Translations under genes and position numbers: made by a program
The notes under the pieces: generated by a model
The model's database searches: none
What the model saw: only the letters and a program-made list of their open reading frames with translations
Told to the model about the DNA's origin: nothing
Part shown: positions 1-9,107 of the stretch, in pieces
Position numbering within the stretch: position 1 is the stretch's first letter
Layout of the letters: the number at the start of each line of letters is the position of its first letter
Source of the DNA: Mytilus trossulus
Lineage: Eukaryota; Mollusca; Bivalvia; Mytilida; Mytilidae
Assembly: GCF_036588685.1 (NCBI RefSeq)
Contig: NC_086381.1
Location: 53,071,431-53,135,430 of the forward strand
Length of the DNA: 64,000 nt
Direction of reading: 5' to 3'

Positions 1-83
1 CATCCTATGATTATACATTACCAGAAACAGAGTTCCTAGCCAATCAATCTTATAAACATTTTACAGTAGATTTTACACCACAG
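1..83 (+). CDS. NOMO: NOMO (nodal modulator) exon, third from last, partial at window edge
   Basis: Reading from base 3, 27 codons are open and end exactly at a consensus donor (CAG|GTATGT, intron from 84). The peptide includes YKHFTVDFTPQ, which resembles the YKHITLIFNPTRK stretch near the C-terminus of animal NOMO, in the lumenal domain just before the membrane anchor. NOMO is an ER membrane protein with a large lumenal beta-sandwich array. It works with nicalin and TMEM147 (BOS complex) beside the Sec61 multipass translocon. The exon joins in phase 0 to 8105-8197, giving a continuous match to the family. The 5' part of the gene lies outside the window. The identification rests on the three joined exons together. 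Confidence 0.85.
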
Positions 84-478
84 GTATGTTTGAAAATTAA
101 CCCAGCAGTTATATACTTTACAAGTAAACAGAACATTTTAAGAATTCTTATGATTCAGTCAATTTTGAAATTTAGACTCCAATGTAATAATGACTGCCTC
201 TGAAATGAGGGTATGTTTGATGGGAACAAAAGTTTTGCTGTGCATCAAGGTCAACTACAAACCACTCACAAAATTGTTGCAAGGGATATTAAACATGCAT
301 GAAAATGAAGCATTCCTCCTAGAAGAGGCATATTAACTAAGAAATCTATTGAAATAGTTTTATGTTGAATCTTAGGTAAAAAAAACACTATTTAAACAAT
401 CTTTAACCACTTGGTCACTTAAGTCTTAAAAAACTGGAGGGGTTTGATTTAAATTGTTTATTCTATTCACCTTTCTCT
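84..478 (+). other. NOMO intron, part before the retrotransposon
   Basis: AT-rich intron sequence running from the GTATGT donor up to the terminal TATT of the DIRS-type insertion. No coding potential or repeat structure was seen. Confidence 0.7.
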
Positions 479-1496
479 TATTTATACAAAATTCTCAGAA
501 ATGATCCTGAATATGTTTAATTGTCATTTGTTCCATGTTTGCATTGTGTTCTGATTCTTTGTAAATATTTTTTAGGGTAAATTTATTTCTGTTTGATGTG
601 ATGCTGTTCTAATCTTATTTTAATTGTCTTTTGTTTATACTGTATCTGTTCTGTGGTAATCTGTTATGTAATAGGGAAATGTGTGTTAACACCTGAGCAA
701 AACATCCAACCTCATATCTTCTTGCAAATTCTTTGACCTGACAATTAAACCATCCTGATCTAACTTTCGGCCCTATATTTTAATTTTGCTAATAAATGTG
801 TCAGTGAACAAAATCCTCAAAGTCACACATAATGAGTTCATATTAATTTCATAGTAATTTAAATAATTTAATTACCCCTGATTTCTTTCAGAACACACCG
901 TTTGAACTCATGATATGTAAAATTAAGGATTTAGTGCTCACATTATTATCAACCTAATTTTTCCTGCTATCACCTATCTTGTAAATGAACTCCTGGGAAA
1001 TACTGTGTAGCAATGCCATTGGTATCCATGTTTGAATTAAACATAAATCATAATTTAATTACAACTTTTATTTTATATATATACATCACAATTATAATTT
1101 GGCCCTTGGGGAAACTACTCAGCTAAAAAATTTAATTTTTTGCTCCATGCCTAAACCAAGAGCCTAGCTATGTGCATACTGAAAAGTAGCAAAGTATAGA
1201 CCCCTGGCTTGACATCACACCAACCCAATTGGAACGATGGTTCAAAATAAATGCAATGAGGCTATCAGGAAGCCTATGAGGCTATCATTCCTAGAGGCTA
1301 TCATGCCTATGAGGCTATGAGGAAGCCTATAATGAGACAATGAGGAAGCCTATAAGGAGGCTATGAGGAAGCCTAGTAGTGTTGATGTTGAATTGGTGTT
1401 GGAATGAATTTGTATGAAATTTGACAGTTTATCCCCAGAAATTCTTGGGGGATGAGTGAAATTTTTGAAACAACCAGTGATAAAATTTCATAAATG
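479..1496 (-). repeat. Split direct repeat B2 of the DIRS-type element
   Basis: 1018 bp, repeated at 2014-3031 with a constant offset of 1535. It contains a cluster of short 'gaggctat/aggaagcct' motifs (1257-1378). Its minus-strand beginning, near 1496-1430, has a small hairpin in which TCCCCCAAG pairs with GGGGA; the non-autonomous element at 24031 has the equivalent. Confidence 0.95.
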
Positions 1497-1573
1497 AAAT
1501 CAATAAACATAATGCTGAGATTGCTTCCCCTGTCATGGCAATATTGAAGGTGAAAGGAGGGGTCGGTGGGAGG
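1497..1573 (-). repeat. A2-B2 spacer of the DIRS-type element, conserved between family members
   Basis: 77 bp between A2 and B2, present once. On the minus strand it starts CCTCCCACC and carries ACCTTCAATATTG followed by CATGAC. The same motifs occur in the same order in the A2-B2 spacer of the second element (25268-25367), so this is a real element part and not filler. Plus strand 1532-1550 is a 17/19 match to the reverse complement of 3092-3110. Confidence 0.8.
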
Positions 1574-2017
1574 CAAGTTTTTAGCTAAAACACTATTAGC
1601 ACTATTAGCTAAGATTATTCTATAACTACTTAATCTGCATTTAGATAAATGAATACTCAAGGCAGCATACACAGGTTTTTAATACACAACTTGTTAATGG
1701 GATACTCCTAAGTGGGAGGAGTTAAAACTGCACCCAGATTAATGTATCAAGAAACAAAGGACAAAGGAAGCCAAATGCCACAAGTGGTCACTAATTAACA
1801 AGACATGTATATTTGTATTGGAACTGATGAAATTAGACCTCCTGCTAAGAACATGTGATAAACTTCATATCTAACTGATTGACATATGATAATAAATCTG
1901 TTTCATCTCAACAGCAAAGAAAATACACATCCTGGGAAAATCCTAAAATAATGACTACTGAGTAATTAAAATCAAATTATGTATAAACATAACTTATATA
2001 ACATATAAGCACCTATT
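1574..2017 (-). repeat. Split direct repeat A2 of the DIRS-type element
   Basis: 444 bp, repeated at 7393-7836 with a constant offset of 5819. It abuts B1 at 2014-2017 through a shared TATT. Parts align by eye with the A repeat of the second element, for example a GACCACTTGT-CATTTG stretch and the CTTATATGT start. Confidence 0.93.
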
Positions 2018-3031
2018 TATACAAAATTCTCAGAAATGATCCTGAATATGTTTAATTGTCATTTGTTCCATGTTTGCATTGTGTTCTGATTCTTTGTAAA
2101 TATTTTTTAGGGTAAATTTATTTCTGTTTGATGTGATGCTGTTCTAATCTTATTTTAATTGTCTTTTGTTTATACTGTATCTGTTCTGTGGTAATCTGTT
2201 ATGTAATAGGGAAATGTGTGTTAACACCTGAGCAAAACATCCAACCTCATATCTTCTTGCAAATTCTTTGACCTGACAATTAAACCATCCTGATCTAACT
2301 TTCGGCCCTATATTTTAATTTTGCTAATAAATGTGTCAGTGAACAAAATCCTCAAAGTCACACATAATGAGTTCATATTAATTTCATAGTAATTTAAATA
2401 ATTTAATTACCCCTGATTTCTTTCAGAACACACCGTTTGAACTCATGATATGTAAAATTAAGGATTTAGTGCTCACATTATTATCAACCTAATTTTTCCT
2501 GCTATCACCTATCTTGTAAATGAACTCCTGGGAAATACTGTGTAGCAATGCCATTGGTATCCATGTTTGAATTAAACATAAATCATAATTTAATTACAAC
2601 TTTTATTTTATATATATACATCACAATTATAATTTGGCCCTTGGGGAAACTACTCAGCTAAAAAATTTAATTTTTTGCTCCATGCCTAAACCAAGAGCCT
2701 AGCTATGTGCATACTGAAAAGTAGCAAAGTATAGACCCCTGGCTTGACATCACACCAACCCAATTGGAACGATGGTTCAAAATAAATGCAATGAGGCTAT
2801 CAGGAAGCCTATGAGGCTATCATTCCTAGAGGCTATCATGCCTATGAGGCTATGAGGAAGCCTATAATGAGACAATGAGGAAGCCTATAAGGAGGCTATG
2901 AGGAAGCCTAGTAGTGTTGATGTTGAATTGGTGTTGGAATGAATTTGTATGAAATTTGACAGTTTATCCCCAGAAATTCTTGGGGGATGAGTGAAATTTT
3001 TGAAACAACCAGTGATAAAATTTCATAAATG
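2014..3031 (-). repeat. Split direct repeat B1 of the DIRS-type element
   Basis: Second copy of the 1018-bp B repeat, lying just downstream of the recombinase gene and directly joined to A2. The minus-strand junction reads TTTGTATAAATAG followed by GTGCTTATAT, nearly the same as the B1/A2 junction at 24821-24840. Confidence 0.95.
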
Positions 3032-3254
3032 GCCATAACACAGATGGTAACAGCTGAGTGTCCCCAAGGATTTGTGAGGTTAGGGAGGGGGTACCTTCAA
3101 TAAAGCCATGAAAATAAAAAAAAATAAAAATAAAAATAATAAATGTTATCGCATAATAATACACAATATCAAAATCAATTGTCAAACAAAAACAATATCA
3201 TCCAGAATCTCTGTAAAAAACATGCGTATGGAATATTTGAAAATGAGCATGCCC
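3032..3254 (-). other. 3' internal segment between recombinase stop and B1, with conserved block
   Basis: Minus strand: an A/T-rich tract, then a block (about 3110-3032) with TCATGGCTTTATTGAAGGT, AAATCCTTGGGG and CACTCA. It aligns by eye with 23951-24031 in front of B1 of the non-autonomous element. A 73-codon frame crosses it but looks like chance. Confidence 0.7.
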
Positions 3255-4268
3255 TTAAATTCTACCTAACCTACTTTGAGCTGTTTTAATAGATGCTGGC
3301 GTTACCCTAATGTATCTGATGTAACTATCTGAAGTCCAGCGCCCTAATGTTTTTATCAAGTGATCTTCTATTTTTGCCTTACCAGCACTTGTAGCTGCCC
3401 CAATTCTAAAACTATGACCATTATAATGACTTGAGTTGAAACCACATATATCCAGTACTTTTTTAATACAAGTGATGAAATATTGTCTCTCCAGAGGTTT
3501 CTTATCAATGGTTATGAAAAGTGGATCAGTTTGATTAGTAGGAGAAAATTCTTTCCTTATTTGTATATATTCTAACAAAATTGTGTAAGGGCAGATAAGC
3601 TGACCTAATTTATGTAGCTGTATATTTATGCCTTTTCTAAAAGGATCTGTTTTTGATTGTTTTAATTTCAAAACTACTAAGTCTGAGTGAAATACAACAT
3701 CTTCAATACATAAATTAATATGTGGATCAAACTGTGAGGCCTTTGACACTGTAAACTCGCCACATCTCAAAAATCCATAAAATGCGACAATGCATGCAGT
3801 TCTTAACATTAAATCAGTAAACTTGGAACAAAAACCTTTTCTCAAACAATTTACAATTTTTTCCAAAATTTCGAAAGTTATTGGTAATCTTATGTGATTT
3901 TTTGGTTTTTGCAGTCTTTTTACAGAATTTAAAACATAATCAAGTCTGATTAAAGGTGTATTATGAGCAGATTGTAAGGGATCATTTTGATTACCCTGTA
4001 CATATTTATACCTAATTCCACATAAATATAGTTTAATGGTAGAGTATTGTAAACTCAGAATTTTAAAGCAGTGGGCTATGAAATAAATTAAAATATCCTC
4101 AGAAATAGGAGGTAAATTAGAAAATTGAAAACCATTCAATAACATAAAAGTCTCAAATTTTCTGAACCCAGTATCATACACAGTTCTTGTAGTATTAGCA
4201 ATAGCACTGTTCCAAAGTTCATTCACTGCTTGATTTAGGACCACATTACATCTGAGCTGCTTGGGCAC
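3255..4268 (-). CDS. Tyrosine recombinase of the DIRS-type element
   Basis: 337 aa. This is the integrating enzyme of the element and is expected to recombine a circular DNA copy into the genome. Residues 1-120 form an alpha-helical core-binding-like region and about 125-337 the catalytic domain. Visible catalytic residues: R168 in GFLRCGE; a candidate lysine (K203 or K206) in the LKLKQSKTDP beta-hairpin; H285 and R288 in GHSFRIGAATSA; W311 in LGRWTSD; nucleophile candidate Y319 in YIRYIR. All five classes of active-site residue are present, so the enzyme looks functional. The start codon lies inside the RT gene: the two genes overlap by 34 bases in different frames, so translation by re-initiation or from a separate mRNA is likely. 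Its stop lies about 220 bases before B1. Confidence 0.93.
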   Translation of the reverse strand: MPKQLRCNVVLNQAVNELWNSAIANTTRTVYDTGFRKFETFMLLNGFQFSNLPPISEDILIYFIAHCFKILSLQYSTIKLYLCGIRYKYVQGNQNDPLQSAHNTPLIRLDYVLNSVKRLQKPKNHIRLPITFEILEKIVNCLRKGFCSKFTDLMLRTACIVAFYGFLRCGEFTVSKASQFDPHINLCIEDVVFHSDLVVLKLKQSKTDPFRKGINIQLHKLGQLICPYTILLEYIQIRKEFSPTNQTDPLFITIDKKPLERQYFITCIKKVLDICGFNSSHYNGHSFRIGAATSAGKAKIEDHLIKTLGRWTSDSYIRYIRVTPASIKTAQSRLGRI

Positions 4269-5728
4269 TTCATTGGATGTTGTGCTGCACTGGGAGCTAG
4301 TTTGCGGAATCTGTCTATCTGTAAACGAGATAGAGCATCACTTATATCATTCTGATATCCTGGAACATGTTTGGCACTAAAATGAAAGTTGAATTTACAA
4401 GCACACCATGTAAGTTTCCTCATTAATTTCATTATTTGTAAACACTTTGAACGGCCCTTTTTTACTATAGCCACTGTAGCTTCATTGTCACACCAGAAAA
4501 GAATGCGTTTTGTTGTCCACTGTGAGCCCCACAGTATTGCGGATACTACAATGGGGTATAATTCAAGAAAAGCCATTGAAAATGTTTTGTCAGGATAAGC
4601 AATGTTTGATGGCCATGATGAATAAAACCATTCTCCCTTGAAATATCCACCAAATCCTTTTGTTGATGAGGCATCAGTAAAAAGTTCCATATCATAACTT
4701 GAGTAAAATTGTCTACTGTAAAACATGTTCACACCATTCCAGCTGCTCAGAAAAAGTAACCAAAATTCTAGGTCAACACGGCATTCCTTATCTAATTTAA
4801 CATAATGATGCAAATCATTGACAGTAGTGGACAGCCCTATGAGGTATGAAACAAAGGATCTACCAGGTAAAATGACACGTGAAGCAAAGTTTAAGTGACC
4901 CAAAAGCTGCAACAATTCCCTTTTTGTACAAGATTTTTTCCTGTATAATTTTTTGATGAATTCACAAATGCGATCAACTTTATTAAGAGGTAGTCGAGCT
5001 TCCATTTTTTCAGAATCTAGAATAATACCCAAATATTCTAAACATTTTACAGGACCTATTGTCTTATGTTTTGCTATAGGAATGTTCAGTTTTTTGAAAA
5101 TCATCATCATTATAGCCATAGTCCTCTCACCATCAGCATCTGGTGGATCTATGGTTAGGAAATCATCCAATAAATGCAAAATGCTATTAATTTTGTAATT
5201 GTTTTCTGCAATATGACACAAAGCTTGGGATAAATGGTCAAAAATTTTGGGGCTTGAACGACATCCAAAAGTTAAACGGACATAAAAATAATACATTTTT
5301 TCCCATTTTATGCAGAAAAGAGGCCACTGACTTGGTACAATTGGACAATTTTTGAACGCGTCGGATATGTCGAACTTGCAAAGCCAGGAATTTCTTCCAA
5401 ATTTCAAAATAACATCAATAGCGTCATCTATTCTAACATAAGACATTGAGCAATCCTGTTTGTCAATAAGATCATTAATACTTAGATGTTTATCATCATT
5501 ATGTGGTGAAGATAAGTCCAATATTAAACGCTTTTTACCAGAATATTTCCCTTCTGCAATACCAATTGGGCTTACCCTATATTTTTGAAAAGGGGGATCC
5601 TTAAAAGGCCCATACAAGAAACCTTTAAAAACTTCTTTCTCTATCAAATCAGAAACCACATCTGGTTGTGTCCTAGCAGATAAACTATTCCTACATTCTT
5701 TTGTAGGTAAATCTGTTGTAGATACCAT
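4235..5728 (-). CDS. Reverse transcriptase / RNase H of the DIRS-type element
   Basis: 497 aa counted from the first ATG. The true product probably begins earlier, because the frame stays open for 43 more codons up to the gag stop at 5858-5860 and that stretch (HPDKKFVNYLCNGLEIGFD) looks like DIRS pol. RT motifs: FDISDAF (D120), FGCRSSP (155-160), LLDDFL (D188, D189) and YLGI (232-235). The DD motif is LDD rather than YxDD, as in DIRS-type RTs. RNase H motifs: LFTDASS (D352), LELYP (E389), WCDNEA (D414) and NDISDALSR (D464). It copies element RNA into the circular DNA. No protease or integrase domain is present. Gag is in the same frame directly upstream, and the recombinase overlaps downstream. 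Confidence 0.94.
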   Translation of the reverse strand: MVSTTDLPTKECRNSLSARTQPDVVSDLIEKEVFKGFLYGPFKDPPFQKYRVSPIGIAEGKYSGKKRLILDLSSPHNDDKHLSINDLIDKQDCSMSYVRIDDAIDVILKFGRNSWLCKFDISDAFKNCPIVPSQWPLFCIKWEKMYYFYVRLTFGCRSSPKIFDHLSQALCHIAENNYKINSILHLLDDFLTIDPPDADGERTMAIMMMIFKKLNIPIAKHKTIGPVKCLEYLGIILDSEKMEARLPLNKVDRICEFIKKLYRKKSCTKRELLQLLGHLNFASRVILPGRSFVSYLIGLSTTVNDLHHYVKLDKECRVDLEFWLLFLSSWNGVNMFYSRQFYSSYDMELFTDASSTKGFGGYFKGEWFYSSWPSNIAYPDKTFSMAFLELYPIVVSAILWGSQWTTKRILFWCDNEATVAIVKKGRSKCLQIMKLMRKLTWCACKFNFHFSAKHVPGYQNDISDALSRLQIDRFRKLAPSAAQHPMKCPSSSDVMWS

Positions 5729-5857
5729 AGTATCAAATCCTATCTCTAAGCCATTGCATAAATAGTTAACAAATTTTTTGTCAGGATGAGAAATTAATTC
5801 TTTTGCAAGTTTAATAACATTAATTGGAGTAGTAGCCAGATATGGGAAATCATGTAG
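5729..5857 (-). CDS. Gag-RT linking frame (43 sense codons with no ATG)
   Basis: The frame between the gag TGA and the first methionine of the RT gene has no stop and is in register with both. Its conserved-looking DIRS pol N-terminus argues that RT is made by reading through the gag stop and not from the internal ATG at 5728. Confidence 0.75.
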
Positions 5858-5860
5858 TCA
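5852..5860 (-). promoter_or_regulatory. Candidate programmed stop-codon readthrough site, UGA-CUA-CAU
   Basis: The gag reading frame ends ...CAA TGA CTA CAT... and continues open in the same frame into RT. UGA followed by CUA is one of the well-known leaky stop contexts (type II readthrough, as in alphavirus-like and several animal genes). What is seen is the in-frame arrangement and the exact context. That readthrough happens is inference. Confidence 0.7.
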
Positions 5861-7273
5861 TTGACCTTGCTTATTTGTTGTTATTTTCTCAAACTTTTGT
5901 GAAGAGTTTACTGTATGTGGCTTAGATTGTACTTCAGTCCTACCTTGAGAGGGGAAAACTTTTTGACAAGATAATAGGGTATGACCAGCGACTTTACATC
6001 TGCTACAGATATGTGAAAAATGACAAAAACTCCTAGTACAACCCCTACTGGTATTAAAATTATTGCAAACCTCCCGCCCAGAATGATAAATTTTCTTTCT
6101 ACCTAACTTATCAGTAGTGTCTACCTGCCTTGATACTTTATCTGGGTAGTCTTGATATGTCATGGAGGTTTGCATAGGACAAAAAGCAGTAGTGTGATCA
6201 ACCAAATTACAAATTTTGCAAACATTTACATTCCCACCAGCAACTATTAATGAAAGAAGATCCCTATCTCTTTTGCTCCAGTCAACCTTAATCCTTCTCT
6301 CCCTTAAAAGAGCTGCTGATTTTGCAGAAAACAATTTATGGTAATCATAAAATCTGTCACCATAAAAATTACTAATATCTATAATCTCATCTTCATAAGC
6401 ATCTAGCTCTGCTCTACGGTCAGGGTAAACTGATGACATGACCCTCTTAAACTTGCCAAATGCCTTAATGAATTCTTGAATTGTGAGTTTTCTATTAAGA
6501 CGGGGATCTGGCTTCCCAGAAATATTTAACTCTAACCCATTAGCTGCAACAGAGTGAATTTGGGGAGTTTCATAGTTTGGGATAAGAAGAGATGCCAAAT
6601 TAACATCCTTACCGTCAATGATTTGCTTTTGAATAGAAGGAGATATAATGTCCACATTAGAATATTCATCCGAACGCACTCCACATGAAACATTTCCAAC
6701 TTGTGGTCCTGAGATGAAAGATGCATGCTCTTGTGTATTTCCATGTAAAACGGTATTATTTCCTCTGTTAGACGTTTCACTCCTATTCCCAATCCCTGCA
6801 TGGTTGTACCACTGTTGAAGGTTGAATTCGCGATCTCTACCTGTGTCATGAGTACAATTGTCTCTGTAAATTAGCTGTTTGAAGGTCTCTTGAAGTCCTT
6901 CAAAACACTGAGCTATGTTCCTGTCTGTTCCACCATTCTCATTTTCACCATTTGTAACACTGCTTCTGTGTTGAGGCACTGATTCTGCTAAGTTAATTGG
7001 AAGAGTGCTCTCTGGTGAGGAATCTGCGTTAATCTCATCACTAATGGTGTCTGTCTGTTGTGTCTCTAAAGATGTTACTCCATCAAAACAATTCTCTAAA
7101 TAAAGTTGTTTTAACACTTGTTTTGACATACCAGAAGGTGTTCTTATTCCCTTTTTGTTAAGTTCTTCTTTTAGTTTGTTTATTGTCCAGTTAGAAGGGT
7201 TATTAGAATCCCATTGGGTCTCATACGGAGAACTCCTAGTTTTCCTTCGAACACCTTTTCCTCTGCCAGACAT
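5858..7273 (-). CDS. Gag-like nucleic-acid-binding protein of the DIRS-type element
   Basis: 471 aa. Expected to package element RNA. Residues about 27-62 (WTINKLKEELNKKGI...) fit a SAP-type DNA/RNA-binding helix pair. The middle is polar and low in features; about 255-345 is a basic helical region. The C-terminus has three zinc-binding motifs: C352-x2-C355-x4-H360-x4-C365 (CCHC knuckle), C403-x8-C412-x4-C417-x3-H421 (CCCH finger) and C423-x2-C426-x4-H431-x4-C436 (second CCHC knuckle). The start is the first ATG after a long AT-rich leader downstream of A1. It ends at a UGA in a leaky context. A 105-codon frame at 6532-6849 is a shadow of this gene. Confidence 0.88.
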   Translation of the reverse strand: MSGRGKGVRRKTRSSPYETQWDSNNPSNWTINKLKEELNKKGIRTPSGMSKQVLKQLYLENCFDGVTSLETQQTDTISDEINADSSPESTLPINLAESVPQHRSSVTNGENENGGTDRNIAQCFEGLQETFKQLIYRDNCTHDTGRDREFNLQQWYNHAGIGNRSETSNRGNNTVLHGNTQEHASFISGPQVGNVSCGVRSDEYSNVDIISPSIQKQIIDGKDVNLASLLIPNYETPQIHSVAANGLELNISGKPDPRLNRKLTIQEFIKAFGKFKRVMSSVYPDRRAELDAYEDEIIDISNFYGDRFYDYHKLFSAKSAALLRERRIKVDWSKRDRDLLSLIVAGGNVNVCKICNLVDHTTAFCPMQTSMTYQDYPDKVSRQVDTTDKLGRKKIYHSGREVCNNFNTSRGCTRSFCHFSHICSRCKVAGHTLLSCQKVFPSQGRTEVQSKPHTVNSSQKFEKITTNKQGQ

Positions 7274-7392
7274 TTTGTTGTCAGTTATTCCAAAATAATG
7301 TTTTATTTTTTCAGGTTATATAGTTTGAATTATATTTAGTTGTTTAAAAACTGTAATATAGCTTTTGTAAAGTAATCCAAACACTGAAAGTT
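7274..7392 (-). other. Leader between A1 and gag
   Basis: 119 AT-rich bases downstream of A1. With A1 it presumably forms the 5' untranslated leader of the element RNA. No clear promoter motif can be defended. Confidence 0.5.
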
Positions 7393-7836
7393 CAAGTTTT
7401 TAGCTAAAACACTATTAGCACTATTAGCTAAGATTATTCTATAACTACTTAATCTGCATTTAGATAAATGAATACTCAAGGCAGCATACACAGGTTTTTA
7501 ATACACAACTTGTTAATGGGATACTCCTAAGTGGGAGGAGTTAAAACTGCACCCAGATTAATGTATCAAGAAACAAAGGACAAAGGAAGCCAAATGCCAC
7601 AAGTGGTCACTAATTAACAAGACATGTATATTTGTATTGGAACTGATGAAATTAGACCTCCTGCTAAGAACATGTGATAAACTTCATATCTAACTGATTG
7701 ACATATGATAATAAATCTGTTTCATCTCAACAGCAAAGAAAATACACATCCTGGGAAAATCCTAAAATAATGACTACTGAGTAATTAAAATCAAATTATG
7801 TATAAACATAACTTATATAACATATAAGCACCTATT
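7393..7836 (-). repeat. Split direct repeat A1 of the DIRS-type element (5' end)
   Basis: 444-bp copy of 1574-2017, ending in TATT against host sequence AAGAAAA. It is the upstream terminus in the sense of the element's genes and is likely to hold its promoter. Confidence 0.93.
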
Positions 7837-8104
7837 AAGAAAAAAAGCTGCAAACAAAGTTTTGCTTTGTTGATAACTTGAATTCACACTGGTCAATAAT
7901 ATTGTTTTATCAACAAAGTTGTTCAGCAGTACAATTTCCCTAGAGTCTACTGTTTTACAGAATCATTTTAGGTCAAAGAAGAATCTTTTTCATGTATACA
8001 TTTCGGTGTTTTTTTCATATTGATTTAAAGAAATACCTGTCTTGTTTATTGAAATAAGGACTTATCAATTAACATGAATTAAAATAATTTGTATTTCTTT
8101 TCAG

Positions 8105-8197
8105 AGGAAATCACTTGAACAAGAATTAAATCAAGGATCATTCCTTATTCTACCTTTGACCTTACTATTAGCCTATGCTATTTATAATTATCAAACG
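8105..8197 (+). CDS. NOMO: NOMO penultimate exon with the C-terminal membrane segment
   Basis: 31 codons, flanked by TTTTCAG| and |GTAAGT, phase 0 at both sides. The peptide runs RKSLEQELNQGSFLILPLTL and then LLAYAIYNYQT, matching the family pattern of a short EQ-rich linker (EQDIAQGSY in human) followed by the single C-terminal transmembrane helix that anchors the lumenal domain. The retrotransposon sits in the intron just upstream, and both splice sites of that intron remain intact. Confidence 0.93.
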
Positions 8198-9107
8198 GTA
8201 AGTATTTAGTTAACGATTTTCAAGACAATATTGGATGGATGGCTTTTTTTGTCTGGTTTTGACGAAATCAAAAAGGGAGACTCAGGCTGTTTCCACCATT
8301 AGAGGCGACAGTTTCAACACTGTATAAGGTTCTGATTAGGTCAGTTTATGAGCCATTAGTGGTAGGTCAATGATATTTGGTAGGCACTTGTATAAGCATT
8401 GAAACATCTTATTTCTGTTGTACCAAGTCATGGTATATGGAATTTGTTGCATATTTTTTATGTTAAAATATTGCAATTTTAATTTCAAAAATTGTATCAT
8501 ACTATCAAAATTGCAAAACGTGAGAATATCTTTGTCTAAGCAGTTTATTAGACATCTAACAAATTTGAAGGACTCTTACATGTGGTTGATGTTGTTCACT
8601 TTCTATTCAGTATTGATTTCCTTTTTGTTTTGTGTAACCAGTGGGTTGCTGTGTGCTGGTTTCGTTCCTTCTGTACATTATTGTTTTTAATTTTTATATT
8701 TTATAATTTTCTAAATTCATGCTACTCTGTATGCCAGCTGGATGATATTTCAAAAACAAAGCTTAATATAATAAATGATTCAAACTAAAGAAAGATATGT
8801 ATTTTAGTAAAAAAGACGGAATTTTGTAAATCAATTTTTTTTCTTAGAATAAACTGACTCATGGGGTGTATCTTGTTGTTTTTGTGTAGGTTTTGATTTC
8901 TTTTAAATCTAATTACAAAAATATTGTGTTACATTGATAATATTACCAGAAAAGATCAATTTCATGAACATCAATATTCTGTTATAAAAATATTGTGTTA
9001 CATTGTAACACAATATTTTTGTAACAGAAAGTTGTGAAATTTCAAAAACTTCACACAATTTCTAAAAATACCTATGTTCTACATTGTGCACTTTTTCTCT
9101 TTTTCAG
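8198..9107 (+). other. Last NOMO intron, with a 49-bp palindrome
   Basis: AT-rich intron with no coding exon. 8979-9027 is a near-perfect hairpin (CTGTTATAAAAATATTG pairs with CAATATTTTTGTAACAG), and part of one arm also occurs around 8915-8940. Confidence 0.7.

Larger units (their letters stand above)
479..7836 (-). mobile_element. Full-length Ngaro/PAT-like DIRS-order (tyrosine recombinase) retrotransposon
   Basis: The element is read on the minus strand and lies antisense inside a NOMO intron. Order 5' to 3' on that strand: A1 (7836-7393), gag, RT/RNase H and tyrosine recombinase genes, B1 (3031-2014), A2 (2017-1574), a 77-bp spacer (1573-1497), B2 (1496-479). This A1-ORFs-B1-A2-B2 layout of split direct repeats is diagnostic of Ngaro/PAT-type elements. 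There are no LTRs and no integrase; a tyrosine recombinase replaces it. I see no methyltransferase frame, which favours Ngaro-like over classical DIRS/PAT. The two A copies and the two B copies look identical by eye, and all three genes are open, so the insertion is young and possibly active. There is no target-site duplication in the usual sense: TATT occurs at each end and at the A2/B1 junction, as expected if a circular DNA intermediate recombined into a matching site. Confidence 0.93.

Noticed and set aside
1373-1672. 99-codon minus-strand frame across the A2-spacer-B2 region
   Set aside because: Spans repeat boundaries of the retrotransposon and is broken in the second copy of each repeat.
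6532-6849. 105-codon minus-strand frame
   Set aside because: Out-of-frame shadow of the gag gene, which has clear zinc motifs.
479-7836. LTR retrotransposon or endogenous retrovirus
   Set aside because: No terminal LTR pair, protease or integrase. Split repeats and a tyrosine recombinase place it in the DIRS order.
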